Origin: Thuidium tamariscinum
Lineage: Eukaryota; Streptophyta; Bryopsida; Hypnales; Thuidiaceae
Reading direction: 5' to 3'
NCBI GenBank assembly: GCA_947034885.2
Contig: OX344749.2
Span: 43,615,682-43,679,681 of the forward strand
DNA length: 64,000 bases
Of the stretch, positions 33,006 to 47,049 are shown piece by piece. The notes beneath the pieces are model-generated. The model did no database searches. It was not told where the DNA came from and was given only the letters and a program-made list of their open reading frames with translations. Position 1 is the stretch's first letter. Every line of letters begins with the position of its first letter. The position numbers and the translations under genes are program-made.

Positions 33006-35439
33006 CTTCAGCACTTACTCATTACATGGTTGGATGAGAAATTGACATAGCATAGAATAGCAGTTTCTGTTTGTAGTTTGCAGTAGATCAACAGAGGTAG
33101 TGTTAGATCATACGAAGGTAGAGGACTCTATATTGCATATGTGCTAAAGTATTGGATGTTGGATTCTCCTCTTTATTTGAATTTTTTTTAATGAATGACC
33201 ATTTCTAGCATGACAAAGAGAAAGCCCTTGTTCTAGCATTTCAACGAGTGCAACTATGGCATTTTAGAGTCAAAAATTGAACCTTATGATGTCTGTACTC
33301 ATGTCCATTAAGTCATTGATAGTATTGTAAGAATGACTATGAAAAAATTTGTGGAAATCGTACTTATAGAACGTAAAGAAGGAAAGCAACAAAGTAGTAA
33401 TTGGTTGAGTTTTATGTTGACAAGCAAACAGAGAAGAGAGAACCAGTACCTTCAATACAGCAACTCGGAAGTGTTGCAGCAAATTGCCAAAGCAATGTTG
33501 CCCTAGAAAGAGACGATAATGTCCTCAACGTGTATTATAAGCACTCGTCGATGATGACTTTGTTAGTATTTCATACGCACGCAATGCTAATCTGAAGATA
33601 GGCCTAGCAGGATCTCTGGCAAAAGAAGAGCACTATAATTGAAGATGAATAAAAAACTGGAGGTCCCTACAGTGCTTCTCAATCCCTGAGCTTGTTGTAC
33701 TAGCACACTGTATTGACATCGAAGATGACTGAAACAGAATCCGGAAGTGCGATGTTTTAGTTGTCGATCACATGGACTTGCATTCTCTTGTGCCAATATC
33801 GTTCTTTCTGAACTTGGTACAGTGGTACACTACTGACTACCTATGTGCATATGAATGATGTTTCACAAATTAGAACCAAAGTATAACTCATTGGTACCTA
33901 CGTCGATGATGTTACAGAAACTGGATTTGAAGTTGAACTAGCAGATGGACTCTCAAGCTGGGATCGCAGATAGGATAGGTGGCTTCGACACTTGGGTAGT
34001 TCCAAGGAAGAGCATCGCATGAACGTGGAGTTGTCATTCTACGGCTTGCTTTGGGAAAACAAAGGTGGCAACATCCTGGCGCTATTGTCATGAAAAAATC
34101 TTAATTATGCTAATCTTGACAAGGAGTAGTAATTACTGCGCCACCTTTGCTTTGATCTTGCAGTACTCAGAAGTTGCGTCAGGAACTTCAACTCTGCGCT
34201 TTTGGCAGAGTGTTTACTAAAAACGCCTGCTTGGTTCGATTAAGGAGCATAGCCACGTCACAGCCCAACCAGATGCCCACAGACAAAAGCTGAACAATCC
34301 AGTTTAGAGAGAAGGCGGAGCTTTCGAGATTCTTTTCTCAATGGAAAGTTTGAAACTTAGTAGAAATTAGCTCACTTAAAAATAACATACACATGTGTCT
34401 TCCTAGTGAGTACACTTGATCCCCACATGACGATCTGTAAAAATTCAAAAAAATTACAATGCCAACTGCCACCATGATCCACAAGGCAAGCCCCCTCTGG
34501 AGTCTAGACATGCCTAGCTTGCCCTGGCACTTCGGCTTCTCCTGGCTCCCCTTTTCTCATACCAAGTATCATGCAACAGCAAGCATCGCAAGGGAAAACT
34601 GGTGCCAACGTCCAAATGACGGGCGCCAGTATGAAACAATTGGCGCGAACGAGGCCAACTGTCTTCATCCACATGCGCTCTCATTCTCCAAAAGCCTCTG
34701 AGAACACAAAAGTTACAAGGAGAGCCTTCCTTGGGAACGAAGCTCAAACAGCCCTCCCGAGGCTTCCATTTTTTTCTAATGCATGGTGAAATGTCGTGTA
34801 ATCATCTTTCACTTGTATAGAAGATGGAATAAAAATGTTGTATTTTAGGGTTTGATTTGGCAACCCTAGTGCCAAAATTGAGTTTCTACATTAAATTCTA
34901 ATCGGTCCTTGTCACACCAAACATTGACAACATGACACGTATCACTTTTTTTTTAAATAACTTAATTTTTGTTGAATCTAACTTTTACCTAGGGTATTCT
35001 TTTTATCTCAATTGAGATGTGTAATCTTGAAAAGGGCTAGTTTGAAATTTAAGTTCTTAATATGAATTGAGTAGCTTCATGAATACATCAAACAATTCTT
35101 GTATCGTTGTGGAGACAAGTAGATAATTTTGTAGCTTGCTCCAATCAATCTCTTCTAGAGTTGTACTTTATTTTTAACATTCTCTCCCACTCATAAAAGT
35201 TGTGTTGTTTTAGCATTTGAATGACAATTGTAATTCAAAGATACAACAAATCCTAAATTCTCAATCCTATCTTCTAATCCTAAACCTTAATTATTAGGAT
35301 TTATCTTCCTAAATGTCAAAAAAATATTGTGTCTTTAGCTTTGTAGACTTATTTGCACTTTAACACTGTACTAGATGGATGGAGTAATTTTTTTTATATA
35401 CTTAAGTATATAAAGTTGCTATTAGGGTCTGTCTAACAT
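33006..35439. other. Intergenic, no gene recognised
   Basis: Upstream of the transposase-like pseudogene. Short frames (for example 33401-33595, 34459-34789) lack splice logic or motifs. An inverted CAAAGGTGGC/GCCACCTTTG pair at about 34063 and 34140 is the only structure seen and is weak. Confidence 0.5.
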
Positions 35440-35760
35440 TAGAAGAGATTCTGAATTCCTCAATGTTGGGAACACTATAGAAACATTGGAAATGCTACCA
35501 CATCAACAATATGATGTGGTTGGGTGATTGTTGCATCATATAATATTAATTAATTAATTAATTTTTTTTTTTTAAATTGAAAATTTGTTTTAATCAATTT
35601 TTGGCTTTTTAATAGATTCTGAAATTTTTGAAAGAATTTTTTTTTGAAATAAAAAATTCAAACCAACACATACTAGTTTGTAGCATTGAAAATAGTTTTA
35701 GAAAACAACCTTGAAACAATCTCTTAGAGGCCAAAACTCCTCTAATGTGATATTGCTATC
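35440..35760 (+). repeat. Dispersed repeat family A, copy 1
   Basis: It shares the pattern TTGGGAACACT...ACCACATC, an AT-rich centre, and a tail CCTTGAAACAATCTCTTAGAGGCC...CTCCTCTAATG with copies at 37590-37815 and 47690-48030. The tail motif (C)CTGAAACA..C.TCTA is the best-kept part. Class unknown; possibly degraded LTR or MITE ends. Confidence 0.45.
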
Positions 35761-37589
35761 AAGTCCACTTTAGTATCTTTAAAATGAAAAATGAGTAGGA
35801 AATGTGTAAACCTACCATAGGATTCTCTTTGGCTTTGAAAAAATAGCCTTTTTGTAATTGTTTTGTAGTTTTTTCTAATGCTATAATTCATCTCCAAAAC
35901 AATAAATAGAGATCAATGATAGTATTTTATTATATTTTTGCAAATCAAGAGACTTAACATTGATTGGAAATTAAAATGGTTTGTTGCAATAACAAGGCAA
36001 GCAAGGGATCCCTAGTCCAAATCTTAAACACATTTTGCCCATGGCAACTACAGTTAATTGTATTCAATAAGGCAATTGGAGATTGTTCTTCTAATTTAAA
36101 ATCGACAAATTATTTATTAAAACTTGTTACAATTCAAGTCAAAATAAGATTCAAGGTTTTTTTTTCTTTAAGGATAACTATCTTCTATTCTACAAAGTAA
36201 AAAGACTAAAAGTAAGGCATACAATATAGGAAGGAATGGAAATCAATACAACAACTAGAATAGAACTAACTAGAATTTTATGAATTCCTACAATGGAAGC
36301 CAAGAAGTTCTATCTATACTACCAATATCAAAAGCTTGTTGTTTGCTTTGCATAACATTCATTATTTTGTATAACTAAGTAATGATTGTCTCCATGTTGG
36401 GAACATATTATACTTTGGTAGATGCTTTTTAGGGACTTGTCACTTAATTCAAGGATGTAAAAGGTGTGTGTGTATGTGAGGAGCTGTAGAAGACAATGTT
36501 GTTCATTGTAGGGACGTCTTTCCAAGGATGTAAAGACTCTTGCTTCATTAGTATACAATGTTATGTGAAACTCAATTAGATGCAAGTACCAACTTTTTGT
36601 TCACTTACTTTGAAATTTTACATTTTACCACTACGGGAGTTTTTAATTTAGTTTATGGTGTAGTGTAAGTGGCTTTGGTTGGATTTTTTACATTTTTCAC
36701 ATGGTAATGCAACATGCCCTCTAGAATGTGTGTAGGGCAAAGAAATCATCTATTTTGCTCTTTTTGACATCAATTATCTTAGATATTTTGGCAATGTTAA
36801 TAACCATTCACCCTTGCACAATGCCCTTCATTGATAAAAAGTTTTTTTTTGTCTTCTTTTGAATATTTAAACCTACTAGCCCCACTTCCAAAGTCAATAT
36901 AGCTTGCCAAACAACAAGTTGAGGTTGCATAGATTGAATTGCTATCCACTATTCACTCTTGCATGCCTTGACCAAACAAATTTTGGATAAGCAATAAGCT
37001 TGCTGCCCTACTTCAAGGAGATTTTTGGATCTCTAGCTATTGAAGCACTTTCAAGGCAAGGGAATATTGTTTAACTTTGTAGCAATGTGGCAATCTAAAA
37101 ATATTGGATTGATAATTGAGAATCCTTCTATATATAATAGAATTTAGTGCAGATGTTCATCCTTGGAATTTTGTGTGAATAGAAAGGTCTTGCACAATAG
37201 TTGGACTTTCAATGAGTGCTACTGGTGTTTCTTTCAAGCACATGGTTCATATAGTATAAAAAAGAATGATTTCTATTGTAACCAATCTAGCAACCAATTT
37301 GGCATTTTAAGTTTAATTTTTTTTCTACATTGAGTAGTGAAATGAAGTTGCTCCCACAAAATTTCTCAACATTTGATATATAAGTATTTATTGTTCCTAT
37401 AAGAATGCACCTTTTCAAAAAAATTATGTACTTGTGTAATTGGGACATTACGAACCTCCATCTACACAAATAGAGATATTTAATTATTTATAGCAATATC
37501 TTGTAACTTAATTTGATGGCTTCTAAAGTAACTTTCTTGGGCTAGGACAATCCAATCCTTGAAGGACTACATTAGATGTTTTTTTCTGT
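35761..37589. other. AT-rich intergenic DNA
   Basis: Only short frames without motifs (for example 35964-36200 and 36328-36585). No gene seen. Confidence 0.5.
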
Positions 37590-37815
37590 AGTTTAGAAGA
37601 CTGCAAGTTTCCAACTGTGGAAACGTTGTTGAGAACTACCACATCTGCGATCTCACATGGTCAAGAGACTGCCACGTCAGATAATAATATTTTTTAATTA
37701 TTAGAAATTATTATTTTATTTATTATTTTATTATATTTTATTTTGACTATTCACAGCATTGGGAATAGGCCTGAAACAATCCTCTAATCTCCCAAAAAAC
37801 ATCTAATGGAAAGCC
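37590..37815 (+). repeat. Dispersed repeat family A, copy 2
   Basis: AAGAGACTGCCACGTCAGATAATAA, an ATT-rich centre, then CCTGAAACAATCCTCTAATC and AAAACATCTAATGG. It aligns with the copies at 35440 and 47690. Confidence 0.5.
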
Positions 37816-38107
37816 TTGTAAGATTGTATAGTATATTATGAATAGAGTGGTATTTGATTAAAGAGACATTGACCAAATATTTTTCAATACAAAATACTTT
37901 AATGATCATGCTAGTACATAGCAAAGTATTACAATTCATATATTAAACCATGATTGAAGAAGTATAAGGCTAAATACCAATCATGTACAAAGAATCCAAT
38001 GATCTTGTAAAGACTAATTATTCATGCAACCTAATTTCACTATTTCATATACACTATTATGTGTACCTAATTCAAAAGTAGTGCATTCTCGAAAAGTAAC
38101 AATAAAT

Positions 38108-38118
38108 ATTTATATAGT
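38108..38118 (+). promoter_or_regulatory. Possible TATA box of the serine decarboxylase gene
   Basis: TTTATATAGTG lies about 300 bp upstream of the chosen ATG at 38410, leaving a 5' leader of roughly 265 nt. The leader is GC-richer than its surroundings. Positional evidence only. Confidence 0.4.
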
Positions 38119-38409
38119 GTCAATTGTTAAGAAATTAGTGTGAGGCAGTCTAATTTCCTTAGTGTGCTGTAGGGCAAGGAGAGCCAGTTCCCAAACCAGG
38201 CAAGATTCCGCCCTTTGGCCTAACGACAGCGGTTGCAGGCCTGTCGTGCTCTGTCCCAGGATCCTTCTGAGACTCTCAAGCCCTCCACCCTTCATCAGGC
38301 GATCTCCTACTTGCATTTCTCTCTCTCTCACACGCAGTTCAGCATTTGTGACATTTGCAGCAGCTTCAGCACCCGACCCACATTCCCCGCTTTTACGAAT
38401 CCCCCTCCG

Positions 38410-41400
38410 ATGGTGGAAGCGATGGACCTGGAGATCCAGCCTCCTTCCGTGGAGCCCCTGCCGGAGGAAATGCCAATCCACCGATTGAAGACCAACAAGC
38501 AAGGGCAAGCCACGGAGCCAGCCAACAAGCTGGACTTCGTGTTAGGAAAAAACGTGCACGGTGCGGGCTTGGAAATCACAGAGCCTGAGCTGGACGAGGA
38601 ACTCACGGGCGATCGGGACGCGTACATGGCGGGCGTGCTGGCGAGATATCGGAAGACGCTCGTGGAGAAAACCAAGTTCCATTTAGGTAGGTGGGGAGGG
38701 AGGGAGCCCAGGTTCAGTCCATTCGGGTGGGGGAGTTTTAGGGTTCAGGGTTGGATGGTGTGTGTGTGGAAGTTGATTTGCTTTCTGGGCTTTCGTTGCT
38801 TGGGATATTTAGAGATTTAAGGCATTTGACTGCAATCAGTGGACGATTTGGAGGTTCTTTCGGGTTCGAGTTGTGTTGAGGTTCTTGTTTTGTGGGATGG
38901 ATGTAGTTGGTTTCGATTTTCTTTTGGGAATTAGGGATGGTATGCATATTGGCTTTACAGTTCTCTTTCTTTAGGATTTATCTGAGGGGTGGCAAGAAAT
39001 TCTGGGTCGGACTGTTAGAAAGGTGGTGCTCTTCATGTTCATTTTATCAAATTGGGAGGGACTTTGTTGTGTGAGGAGTTTTTGCTCTTAAGGCAAGTGA
39101 AAAGAACTATTTTCGGTGGAAGGAAAGTAAAGTAAAGTAAAGACAATGGGATGCACTCGTTTTTTATGAAATGCTGGATGTGCATCACTCAATGCGTCAT
39201 AAATCATAATGTATATGATTCTTGAACCAGCGTGATTGCCGACATGTAGGGCTCAATCGTCAATAGTTGTATGAAGTTTCAAATCACGGATTACATTTTG
39301 AAAGTTGTGGGGGTCAATGGGGTGTGGTCGATGGCATGATTGCCACAAATTTGGTGGATGTATTGCTGTATCTTGGATTATATTGCTTTCGTTTCGCTAC
39401 GAAGAGGTGGACGTTCTTGTTTCATAGTGATATTTTGCCATGGTGCTCACATCGACATTGTTGTGCAGGGTACCCGTATAATCTCGACTTCGACTATGGA
39501 GCCTTGTCGCAGCTGCAACACTTTTCCATCAACAACTTGGGTGATCCGTTCATCGAAAGTAACTACGGGGTTCATTCGAGGCAATTTGAGGTTGGTGTGC
39601 TGGATTGGTTTGCTCGGTTGTGGGAACTGGAGAAAGACGAGTACTGGGGTTACATTACCAACTGTGGCACAGAAGGCAACCTGCACGGCATCCTTGTAGG
39701 GTGAGTAGTACTCGTCCTACTTTGGACATCCTTTCCGACACTGAATATACCCGAAGACGGTGTGGCTTTCAGCTATTTGAATTAATCTCCAATTTTAGTA
39801 TGAATTTCTTTTCGGCGTGGATCTTGCTCCCATTTTTGAGAGGGTCCAAGACACTAAAGTATGTTTTGTTTGGATACTGTTATGAATTGTTGAGGTTTGA
39901 AATAGCTAGATGCCAATAATGGGCCTAGACAACCCTTGAATCATGGGTATTGCATCTATGATGTATTGATGAATCTCATGCATACATCTTTTACTGTGAT
40001 AGAACTTTGACTGTGATTGAGCCTAGAAGTATGTCATTGCTCACTAATTACTTGTTTGGATGACATTTTCATTGTGAGCGGGTGATTTTTCAACCCCCAG
40101 GAAAGGGACACTCACGCAAATGGGCTCCCTACCTTAATTTTACTAGAGTTGTGTCAATGCCCACTTGACATGAAAACGAATCGCCTTCTTTGCTATCCCG
40201 AATCGCAGTTATTAATCCTCGGAGTCTTCAGTTGGATTGCACCTCTAATCTTGCATGGCTTGTACTTGCAGGAGAGAAGTTTTTCCAGATGGGATCCTGT
40301 ACGCGTCAAAAGATTCACACTACTCTGTATTTAAAGCTGCTCGCATGTATCGCATGGAAGCTGTGAAAATTGACACCCTCTTATCTGGAGAGATTGACTG
40401 TGCTGATTTTGAGCGCAAGTTGGAGGAGCGGAAGGACAAACCTGCTATTTTGAATGTTAATATTGGTATGAGTTCCCTATGTCCAACTACTGTTTTTGTA
40501 ATATCTATTTCGCTCATGTCCTAAGTGTGTATATGGTAGATAAATTTAGAGATTTCCGACAAACTGTTCTAGTGTAATTATAATGTTGTACTGGTTGTGT
40601 TCAGCTTTCAGGCTTCAGTGCAATTTGCTAATTGTAATCCGGCTGTATTGTTTCTTCAGGCACAACAGTCAAGGGGGCTGTGGATGACCTCGATTTAGTA
40701 TTGAAGACCTTGGAAAAAGTTGGATACACGGAGGATCGTTTTTATATCCATGTTGATGGTGCATTGTTCGGGCTGATGATGCCTTTTGTTAAAAGGGTAA
40801 GCAACATTGCTGACAGCTTGGAATGTAGTGGGTCAAAAATGTGGCAAGTTATGGTACCTGATAAAAATGAGACTTTTTGTTAAGAAGCAATAGAATCATG
40901 TTGAAGCTCATCACTTTAAAGAATGAATTCTTATGGTGAATAGAACTGTGTACAGTAGTAACTTCTGATTATAGGAACAGTGGCATCCTAAGATTATCGA
41001 GTAGGCTCTCTGAGTTTTGAATTAGTGAATATTGTGCTGAGGTTTATATGAAAAGGGACATATTCAAATTCTGTATCTCTAGTTGTGGTAGGAGCAATTG
41101 CGCTTAGCTGCTTGTTACTCGTGCTGATCATGCCATTTAGATTTTCTCTTTTGATTGATTTTTGCTTCTTAATTTGGAATGATGTGCAGGCTCCTAAAGT
41201 CACGTTCAAGAAACCCATCGGTAGCTGTAGCGTATCAGGCCACAAATTCGTGGGCTGCCCAATGCCGTGTGGAGTCCAGATCACCAGAATGAAGCATATT
41301 AGCAGTTTATCGCGGGATGTAGAATATTTGGCATCTCGAGATGCAACGATCATGGGAAGCCGCAATGGTCATGCTCCGATTTTTCTTTGGTATACTCTCA

Positions 41401-42294
41401 ACAGGAAAGGTTACCGGGGTTTCCAGAAAGAGGTTCAGCGGTGTCTCCGAAATGCACACTACCTTAAAGAACGCCTGCGAGAGGCCAACATTGGCGTGCT
41501 ATTGAATGAGCTCAGTAGCACAGTTGTGTTTGAAAGGCCACCAGATGAAACTTTCATCCTGAAATGGCAACTGGCATGCCAGGTTAGCGTTTTTCTCTAT
41601 ATTACAAAGCATTTAAATTTCACTATTCACGTACCTGGACAAGTTTTATCAAGCTCTGAACGTTGTATATCCTATCATGCCATGTAAAACAGGATTTTCA
41701 GTAAGAAATTTCATTTGTTCAGGCACATGTAGACAGCATCATAATTAAGAATCAATGCCCTGATTCAGTGGAGTGGTCTCCTTTTGGTCATAGTGATCGT
41801 ATGGAGTGACCACGGGATCTCTCCCTATGATCACTGTGATTATAGGGAGACCCAATGAATTATGAAAAATATTCTCCCTCTGATGTCTAGAAATTCCCGA
41901 AACAATCTAATTTTTATCGAATCCGCATTTTGCAACCTGAGCAACAAAAAGGTTCTTTATCATGATTGTTCTGGTCATGTGTGAGCGTAATTTCCTTGGT
42001 GTTCTGCTGTAGGCATTTGCTCTGGTTAATATCTGATTGCGTTCCTGCAGTTTTGACAGCGACTTAGACGGAGATTGATTTTGTTATTTGCTGCAGGGTA
42101 AAATTGCACATGCGGTCGTTATGCCAAGTGTGACTGTTAAGAAACTGGACGATTTTGTGAAAGAATTAATTGAGGTGCGGAGGCGTGCATTTCTGGATGG
42201 ACATGTGGTTGTTCCCTGCATCGTGGAGGAAGTTGGTCCTGAGAATTGCGCTTGCTCTGTTCATCAAGACACCGTCAGCCCTCCGAAGGACTAA
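38410..42294 (+). CDS. SDC: Serine decarboxylase, PLP-dependent (six exons, 476 aa)
   Basis: Plant serine decarboxylase turns L-serine into ethanolamine and CO2, feeding phosphatidylethanolamine, phosphocholine and choline synthesis. Exons 38410-38686, 39469-39700, 40272-40465, 40660-40796, 41190-41582 and 42097-42294 all have GT-AG borders and consistent phases, and total 1,431 nt including TAA. The length is close to what I recall for the Arabidopsis enzyme (about 480 aa). It is a group II amino-acid decarboxylase: the PLP lysine is Lys299 in SVSGHKFVG, the aspartate facing the PLP ring nitrogen is Asp267 in IHVDGALFG, and the ring-stacking histidine is His186 in [21 protein letters not shown] supplies PLP-phosphate contacts. 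The start is the first in-frame ATG; Met5 (MDLEIQ) is an alternative. The N-terminal ~80 residues are the usual variable extension with no clear transit peptide. No damage is seen, so the gene is probably functional. Confidence 0.95.
41820..41850. repeat. Imperfect palindrome in the fifth intron of SDC
   Basis: CTCCCTATGATCAC followed by TGTGATTATAGGGAG forms a 14-bp-arm palindrome with few mismatches. Just upstream, GGTCATAGTGATC and GGAGTGACC are further pieces of the same pattern. It may be the centre of a small foldback element. Confidence 0.45.
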
Positions 42295-45200
42295 TGAAAA
42301 CATCCAAGGGTACCTCCCAATACTTCCAATGGACAGTCTGCTGCTTCTCTTGACTATGTGACGTCCTGCTCAGGCATAGCTTGAAAACGAGAATCACCTG
42401 TGAACTAGAACTCTTACAGTCACTTCAATGCTGCGGAGTTGAGCAGCCAGATTAGGAGGCTATGACATCGGAGGGAAAGCAATGAATTGGAAGCATGGCA
42501 GTGGTCAAGTTAGAGCAAGGGGAACGGCAAAAATGAGTGAGGAATCCTTTTTCCTCACAGGCATGGTTCTTTTTACGGGACACATGAACGATGGTATTGC
42601 AGTGACAAATGGCGGAACAATTGTTCCAGGCATATCGATTGGGAGTCCATGAAATAGAGAAAAGGAAGAATCTTATTTGTTCATGCCATTTGGGACCGAT
42701 GGGAAAAGGGAGAATCTGATTTGGACTCAAATAGTGGTAGTAACGCCCTCTTGTGAACAGCGATCTGAGTCTTATTGCTGTGGCGGCGACCTATGGATTT
42801 TGAAGCTTTTGTGAGTATTTCTGACGGAAAATCCAGGAGTTTTGCATTGATTGTAAGCAGGAAGAGAGGTCATACATTTTTGGGTCAGGCGCTAAAGAGC
42901 ACAATCCGAGGATTGCAACATCTAGGTTACCGTACGCCGCTGAGTTTGGGTGACGCTCATTTGAAATACCCACATTGAAAGAGCCTCAATCTTGGCACTG
43001 AATCTTTAGTTGACACCATGAAGTTTGTGTTCATGCACTTGTAGGGCATATCGACAAGTTCTTGATAGCTTATTAAGATTAAATGAGACAGGGATTATCT
43101 GATAGGTTTTGCTGCTTCAAATGATTTTCTCTTTTATAACCTTATGTTCATTATTATTTGCTTGTCTACTTCCTTTGTGCTAACAGTAAAAGATGCCACA
43201 GATCTCTTATCAGATGTGAAGTTGGAATCGCTACTTGGAAACAAGAACCATGGTGATCTGTTCGTTTACCTTTCGTCCTTAAATTCTTTGCTCATCAAAT
43301 TCTTGCTTTCAAGTTGTTTTACAATGCACTGCATCTTTTCCCTAGAGGCAAAATTTCACTGTATTTCACTGTTTTCCAAAGCCGCTGTATACTCGATACT
43401 GGGGCATCTGCATTGTATTCTCCAAATGATTTGTTCTGAGAATTCAGCAGCACTTTAGAGAGAGTGCAGAGAGAGAGAGACCTCCCATCAATGTGCAAGT
43501 TGATTGATGGTGATCGAAGAGCAACTTTGAAGCAAAGTGACAAACCAAATTAAATGAAAGACTAGTCGTACACTTCGGGGACATTGTGAATGGGTGGCTT
43601 CTCAGCATCGCAAGGGACCTCACAAGCTTGCATGCAAATGGACTCCACCCCAAATGAGTTCCTTACCGGAGAGGGTCAGTCGTGCCATTCGGAGAATCAG
43701 GAAAGCCACCCACCTTTGGTGGTTGGTGTTAAAAGTCCTAATTCTTACTCATGTCATGGTTCGTGCAAGCTTCAAGTTTGAAAGGAGTCAAAGTCTTCAT
43801 TAATAATAATTGCTACTATGGTACTCCTATGTTTATTTCTACGCTTGAATGCTGAAATAGAAAATTTTAGAAGAATTACTAATTTTGGAGTTTGTATGTG
43901 TATGTGTGTGTATGTATATGTGTGTGAATACTCTTCTAACTTTTGTTAGTTATTTATAGAATTGATTTTTAGGAAAGGATCCTATTGCTGAAACCCTATT
44001 TTCTCAAACAATTGCATTCAAAGCCCTTGAAAAAGAATTTGGATCTTTACAGAGTAGCATCAACAATTGTTGAAACAAAAGACAAGGTGAAGTACTTACT
44101 AAATATCATTATAGCCTTTGAATGTTAATCTTTTTTATGTTTCTTTTTTTTCACATTGGTACCAATAGATGAATTTCTACAAGTGATCAAGAATGCTATT
44201 CTCTAAAGGACTAGGGAGGTTTGAGTTTAGATTCTTTAGTTTTCTTGATTAGGTCCTGTAATTCAAGTATAAATCTCCATTCATATGGAATACTTTTGAT
44301 GATTAACACTGTTGATATGAAATGAAAAGAAGACTTATATAGCTTTTCTATTAAAAAAAAAGATCAATGAAATTGAACAATTTTTGAAAGAATGCCCCCC
44401 TTGACGAGTGTAGTCTAAAATATTAAGTTAGGTGGTATTTTTTGCTTATGTTTTTCCCAACAAATACAAATCACCATGATTTATTATTTGATTTTTTGGG
44501 GATCATTTTGAGGTATCGAAAATAAGATATGAGGACTTGAAGTAACAATCTACAATACCTTTTCCATTCTCCAAAAATTAACCAAAAATTGCATAGCTAA
44601 TCAATTATTGATTGTATTGTGCACTAATGGATTCAAAGGCAAAAAACATTCAAGGAATCTTTCATTGTTGTTTATTTAGTATTTGTAAAGTTTACGCTTT
44701 GAATTTTATGCAAAGTAATGTAGTTGTAGAAGCTACCTTGTGGTCTTATGGTCATTTAATTTAGAGATTAATCCCTAATTTACTACATAGTTTTTGAGGA
44801 TTCAAAAGTGTTTTATAGACTTATTCAAGTACATCTTCTCTAATATCTTAAAGATAGTAGAAATCCCTATCCATTGTAAGTTTTATGTGCCTAAACTTCA
44901 AAAAGTAGGTTTTTAAATGTAAATCTTTACCTTCCAATATTTAAAAAAACATCCATATATCCCATCACTTGTATATTCTAGTTAGTATGTTTGAAAATGG
45001 GTTGAAAATAATATTAAAAACATTTAACCAAAGAAACTATCATATTCATCTTTCAAAACAATTATGAAATGAAAGGTTGTTCTAGATGAAAGATAAATTG
45101 AAACCACTAATAATCTTTGCAAGAAATCAAGATCTATCAATATCATTTATCATCAATATCATTTATTTTTCTATTCTTTTTTGAAAATTTCAAAATTGGG

Positions 45201-45395
45201 TTCAAAAACAATTTTATACAATTTATCTACTTAGTTGATTGGCAAGAAATACTTATACAATTTTTTCACATGGTGTTTCCTAATTTATTTTTGACGATAA
45301 TGCAAAATTTATGATTCTAAATGACTAAAGATTTATTGATAAGATACTTATGACTAATATACATTAGTAAATTTATTTTATTTTATTTACATAAC
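42295..45395. other. 3' flank of SDC and AT-rich intergenic DNA
   Basis: The first kilobase may hold the SDC 3' untranslated region. Short frames (42452-42730, 43144-43458, 43590-43803) show no motif or splice structure. A TG-rich simple repeat (TATGTGTGTG type) lies at about 43893-43927. Confidence 0.5.
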
Positions 45396-45850
45396 CTTTT
45401 TGCTATTCAAAAATAGCCCCCAATTTTATGTCACATTTGCCAATTTGGAGTACTAGGTACTTTTTAGCCCCAAAATAAATTTGGAGAGGATTGCATTCTA
45501 GTGGACTAGTAGCTACTATTCAAAGGAATTCTAAAATAGTCAATTGTGTATCGTATAGAAGTCTATAAAGTGAGTCTTAATCTACTTGCTTTTTGAAAGA
45601 TGTAAGCTATTAATATTATTTTGGTGGTTCCATTGGTAAATGACCATCTCTATAGAATTATTACAAATGGCCAATTTGAATTTGAATTTGAATCTTTTTT
45701 CCTAATTCTCACAAATTGAAACATCAAAGCATCTATTTTCTTGAAATTTTGCACTTTTTTAATTCTTCTATTTAGAAAAATTTTCTATTCTTTACCTTCT
45801 TATTTTTAAAGGTATTTTCATTGGCCATATTTTTAAATCTTATTTTTCTA
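45396..45850 (+). repeat. Dispersed repeat family B, copy 1
   Basis: Segments AAAAATAGCCCCCAATTTTATGTCACA, a TTCTAGTGGACTAGTAG-like stretch and GACCATCTCTATAGAAT match, in the same order, the reverse complement of 57190-57490. No coding potential. Confidence 0.5.
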
Positions 45851-47049
45851 AATATAAAATATTCAAAGAAATAAACATGAACACTGTGAAAATACAACAT
45901 ATGTAATTAGGAGTTGTTTCTTGTAATCACTCACCTTAGTTCATTGTTAATAAAATTAAACTCCTTGTAACTTTTATTTTAATATTTTGTATTGAATGGT
46001 TCAAATATTTTTGTTTAGGTATCAAACTAAACAATCAAAGATCAATTCCTCTTCTTTTTTAAAAGTACTTTTAGTTGCCTACTTTGACATTGAAAACTTG
46101 TGAAATTTATTACAATGATGCACATAAAACAAAGTCTTACATGTATGTAGGTTAGGATGTTCAACATCCATTTCACAAATTTAGTATAAACTTCCATATT
46201 GTGAAAATGTGAAGTCAATAGAGCTTGCCCAAGTTTTCAAAAACACCAATGTAAAGTTGTTAGTCCTCAATCCCTAAATGTCCAAGGTCTTTTTTGAACT
46301 TTTAGAAATCTACTTTAAATTGAACAAAAAATCAACATTTTGATGAGCTTTTCAAAAAAATGTAACCATACAAATTCAAACCAGACATGTTAAAGATCAT
46401 TTTGAAAAAAAATGCAACAATATGACTTAGGATAGAAAGTTTATAATTTTGATCATGAAGATCATGTTAAAACTACAAAGTGAATTGAAGTCTTTTGATC
46501 CTCTTTTCACATGTCAAATCTAAAAAGTTGGTCACCAAAAAAATATGAAGTTGAAGAGCATAACATGCATAAATCCAATCAATTTATGACTTTTCAAAAT
46601 CTACTCTACAATTTCTTGAAATGGATTTCTAATGTAATTTTTGCTCCAAGTTCTAGTGTATTTGAGGCTCATTCCCAAGAGCCCTCGGCACTATGAAAAG
46701 AGTGCAATGGGTTGCTATGTACACCCTTGCACAAATTCATAAATGAAAAAATCATAAACAATCATTTTCAAAATCAGATTTTTTGATGCTACAATTAGAC
46801 TTCAAAAAGAAGTTTCTAAAAATATAAACCACTAAAAATAGAAACTTGGTTAGATTTTATTAACTTCAAAGTTTTGCAAGAACCATATTTTGGTGCCTTG
46901 GGCATTTAGGGTTTGAGCCTTGATAAATTATGTCATTGAAATTGCACAATCTTCTTAAATAACGCAAATCATTATTTTTCTTTTTTCCGTATTTAGGATG
47001 TGTACAACGCCTCTTCTAGGTTTTGCTGGTGCAAGCCAATGCTACTTAA
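45851..47049. other. AT-rich intergenic DNA
   Basis: No gene seen. The frame at 46511-46696 has no motif. Confidence 0.5.

Noticed and set aside
34063-34160. Inverted CAAAGGTGGC/GCCACCTTTG pair as a transposon
   Set aside because: Arms of about 10 bp with no target duplication and no other copy in the window.
38110-38675. Antisense open frames over the first SDC exon
   Set aside because: They mirror the GC-richer coding exon and leader; there is no splice or motif support.
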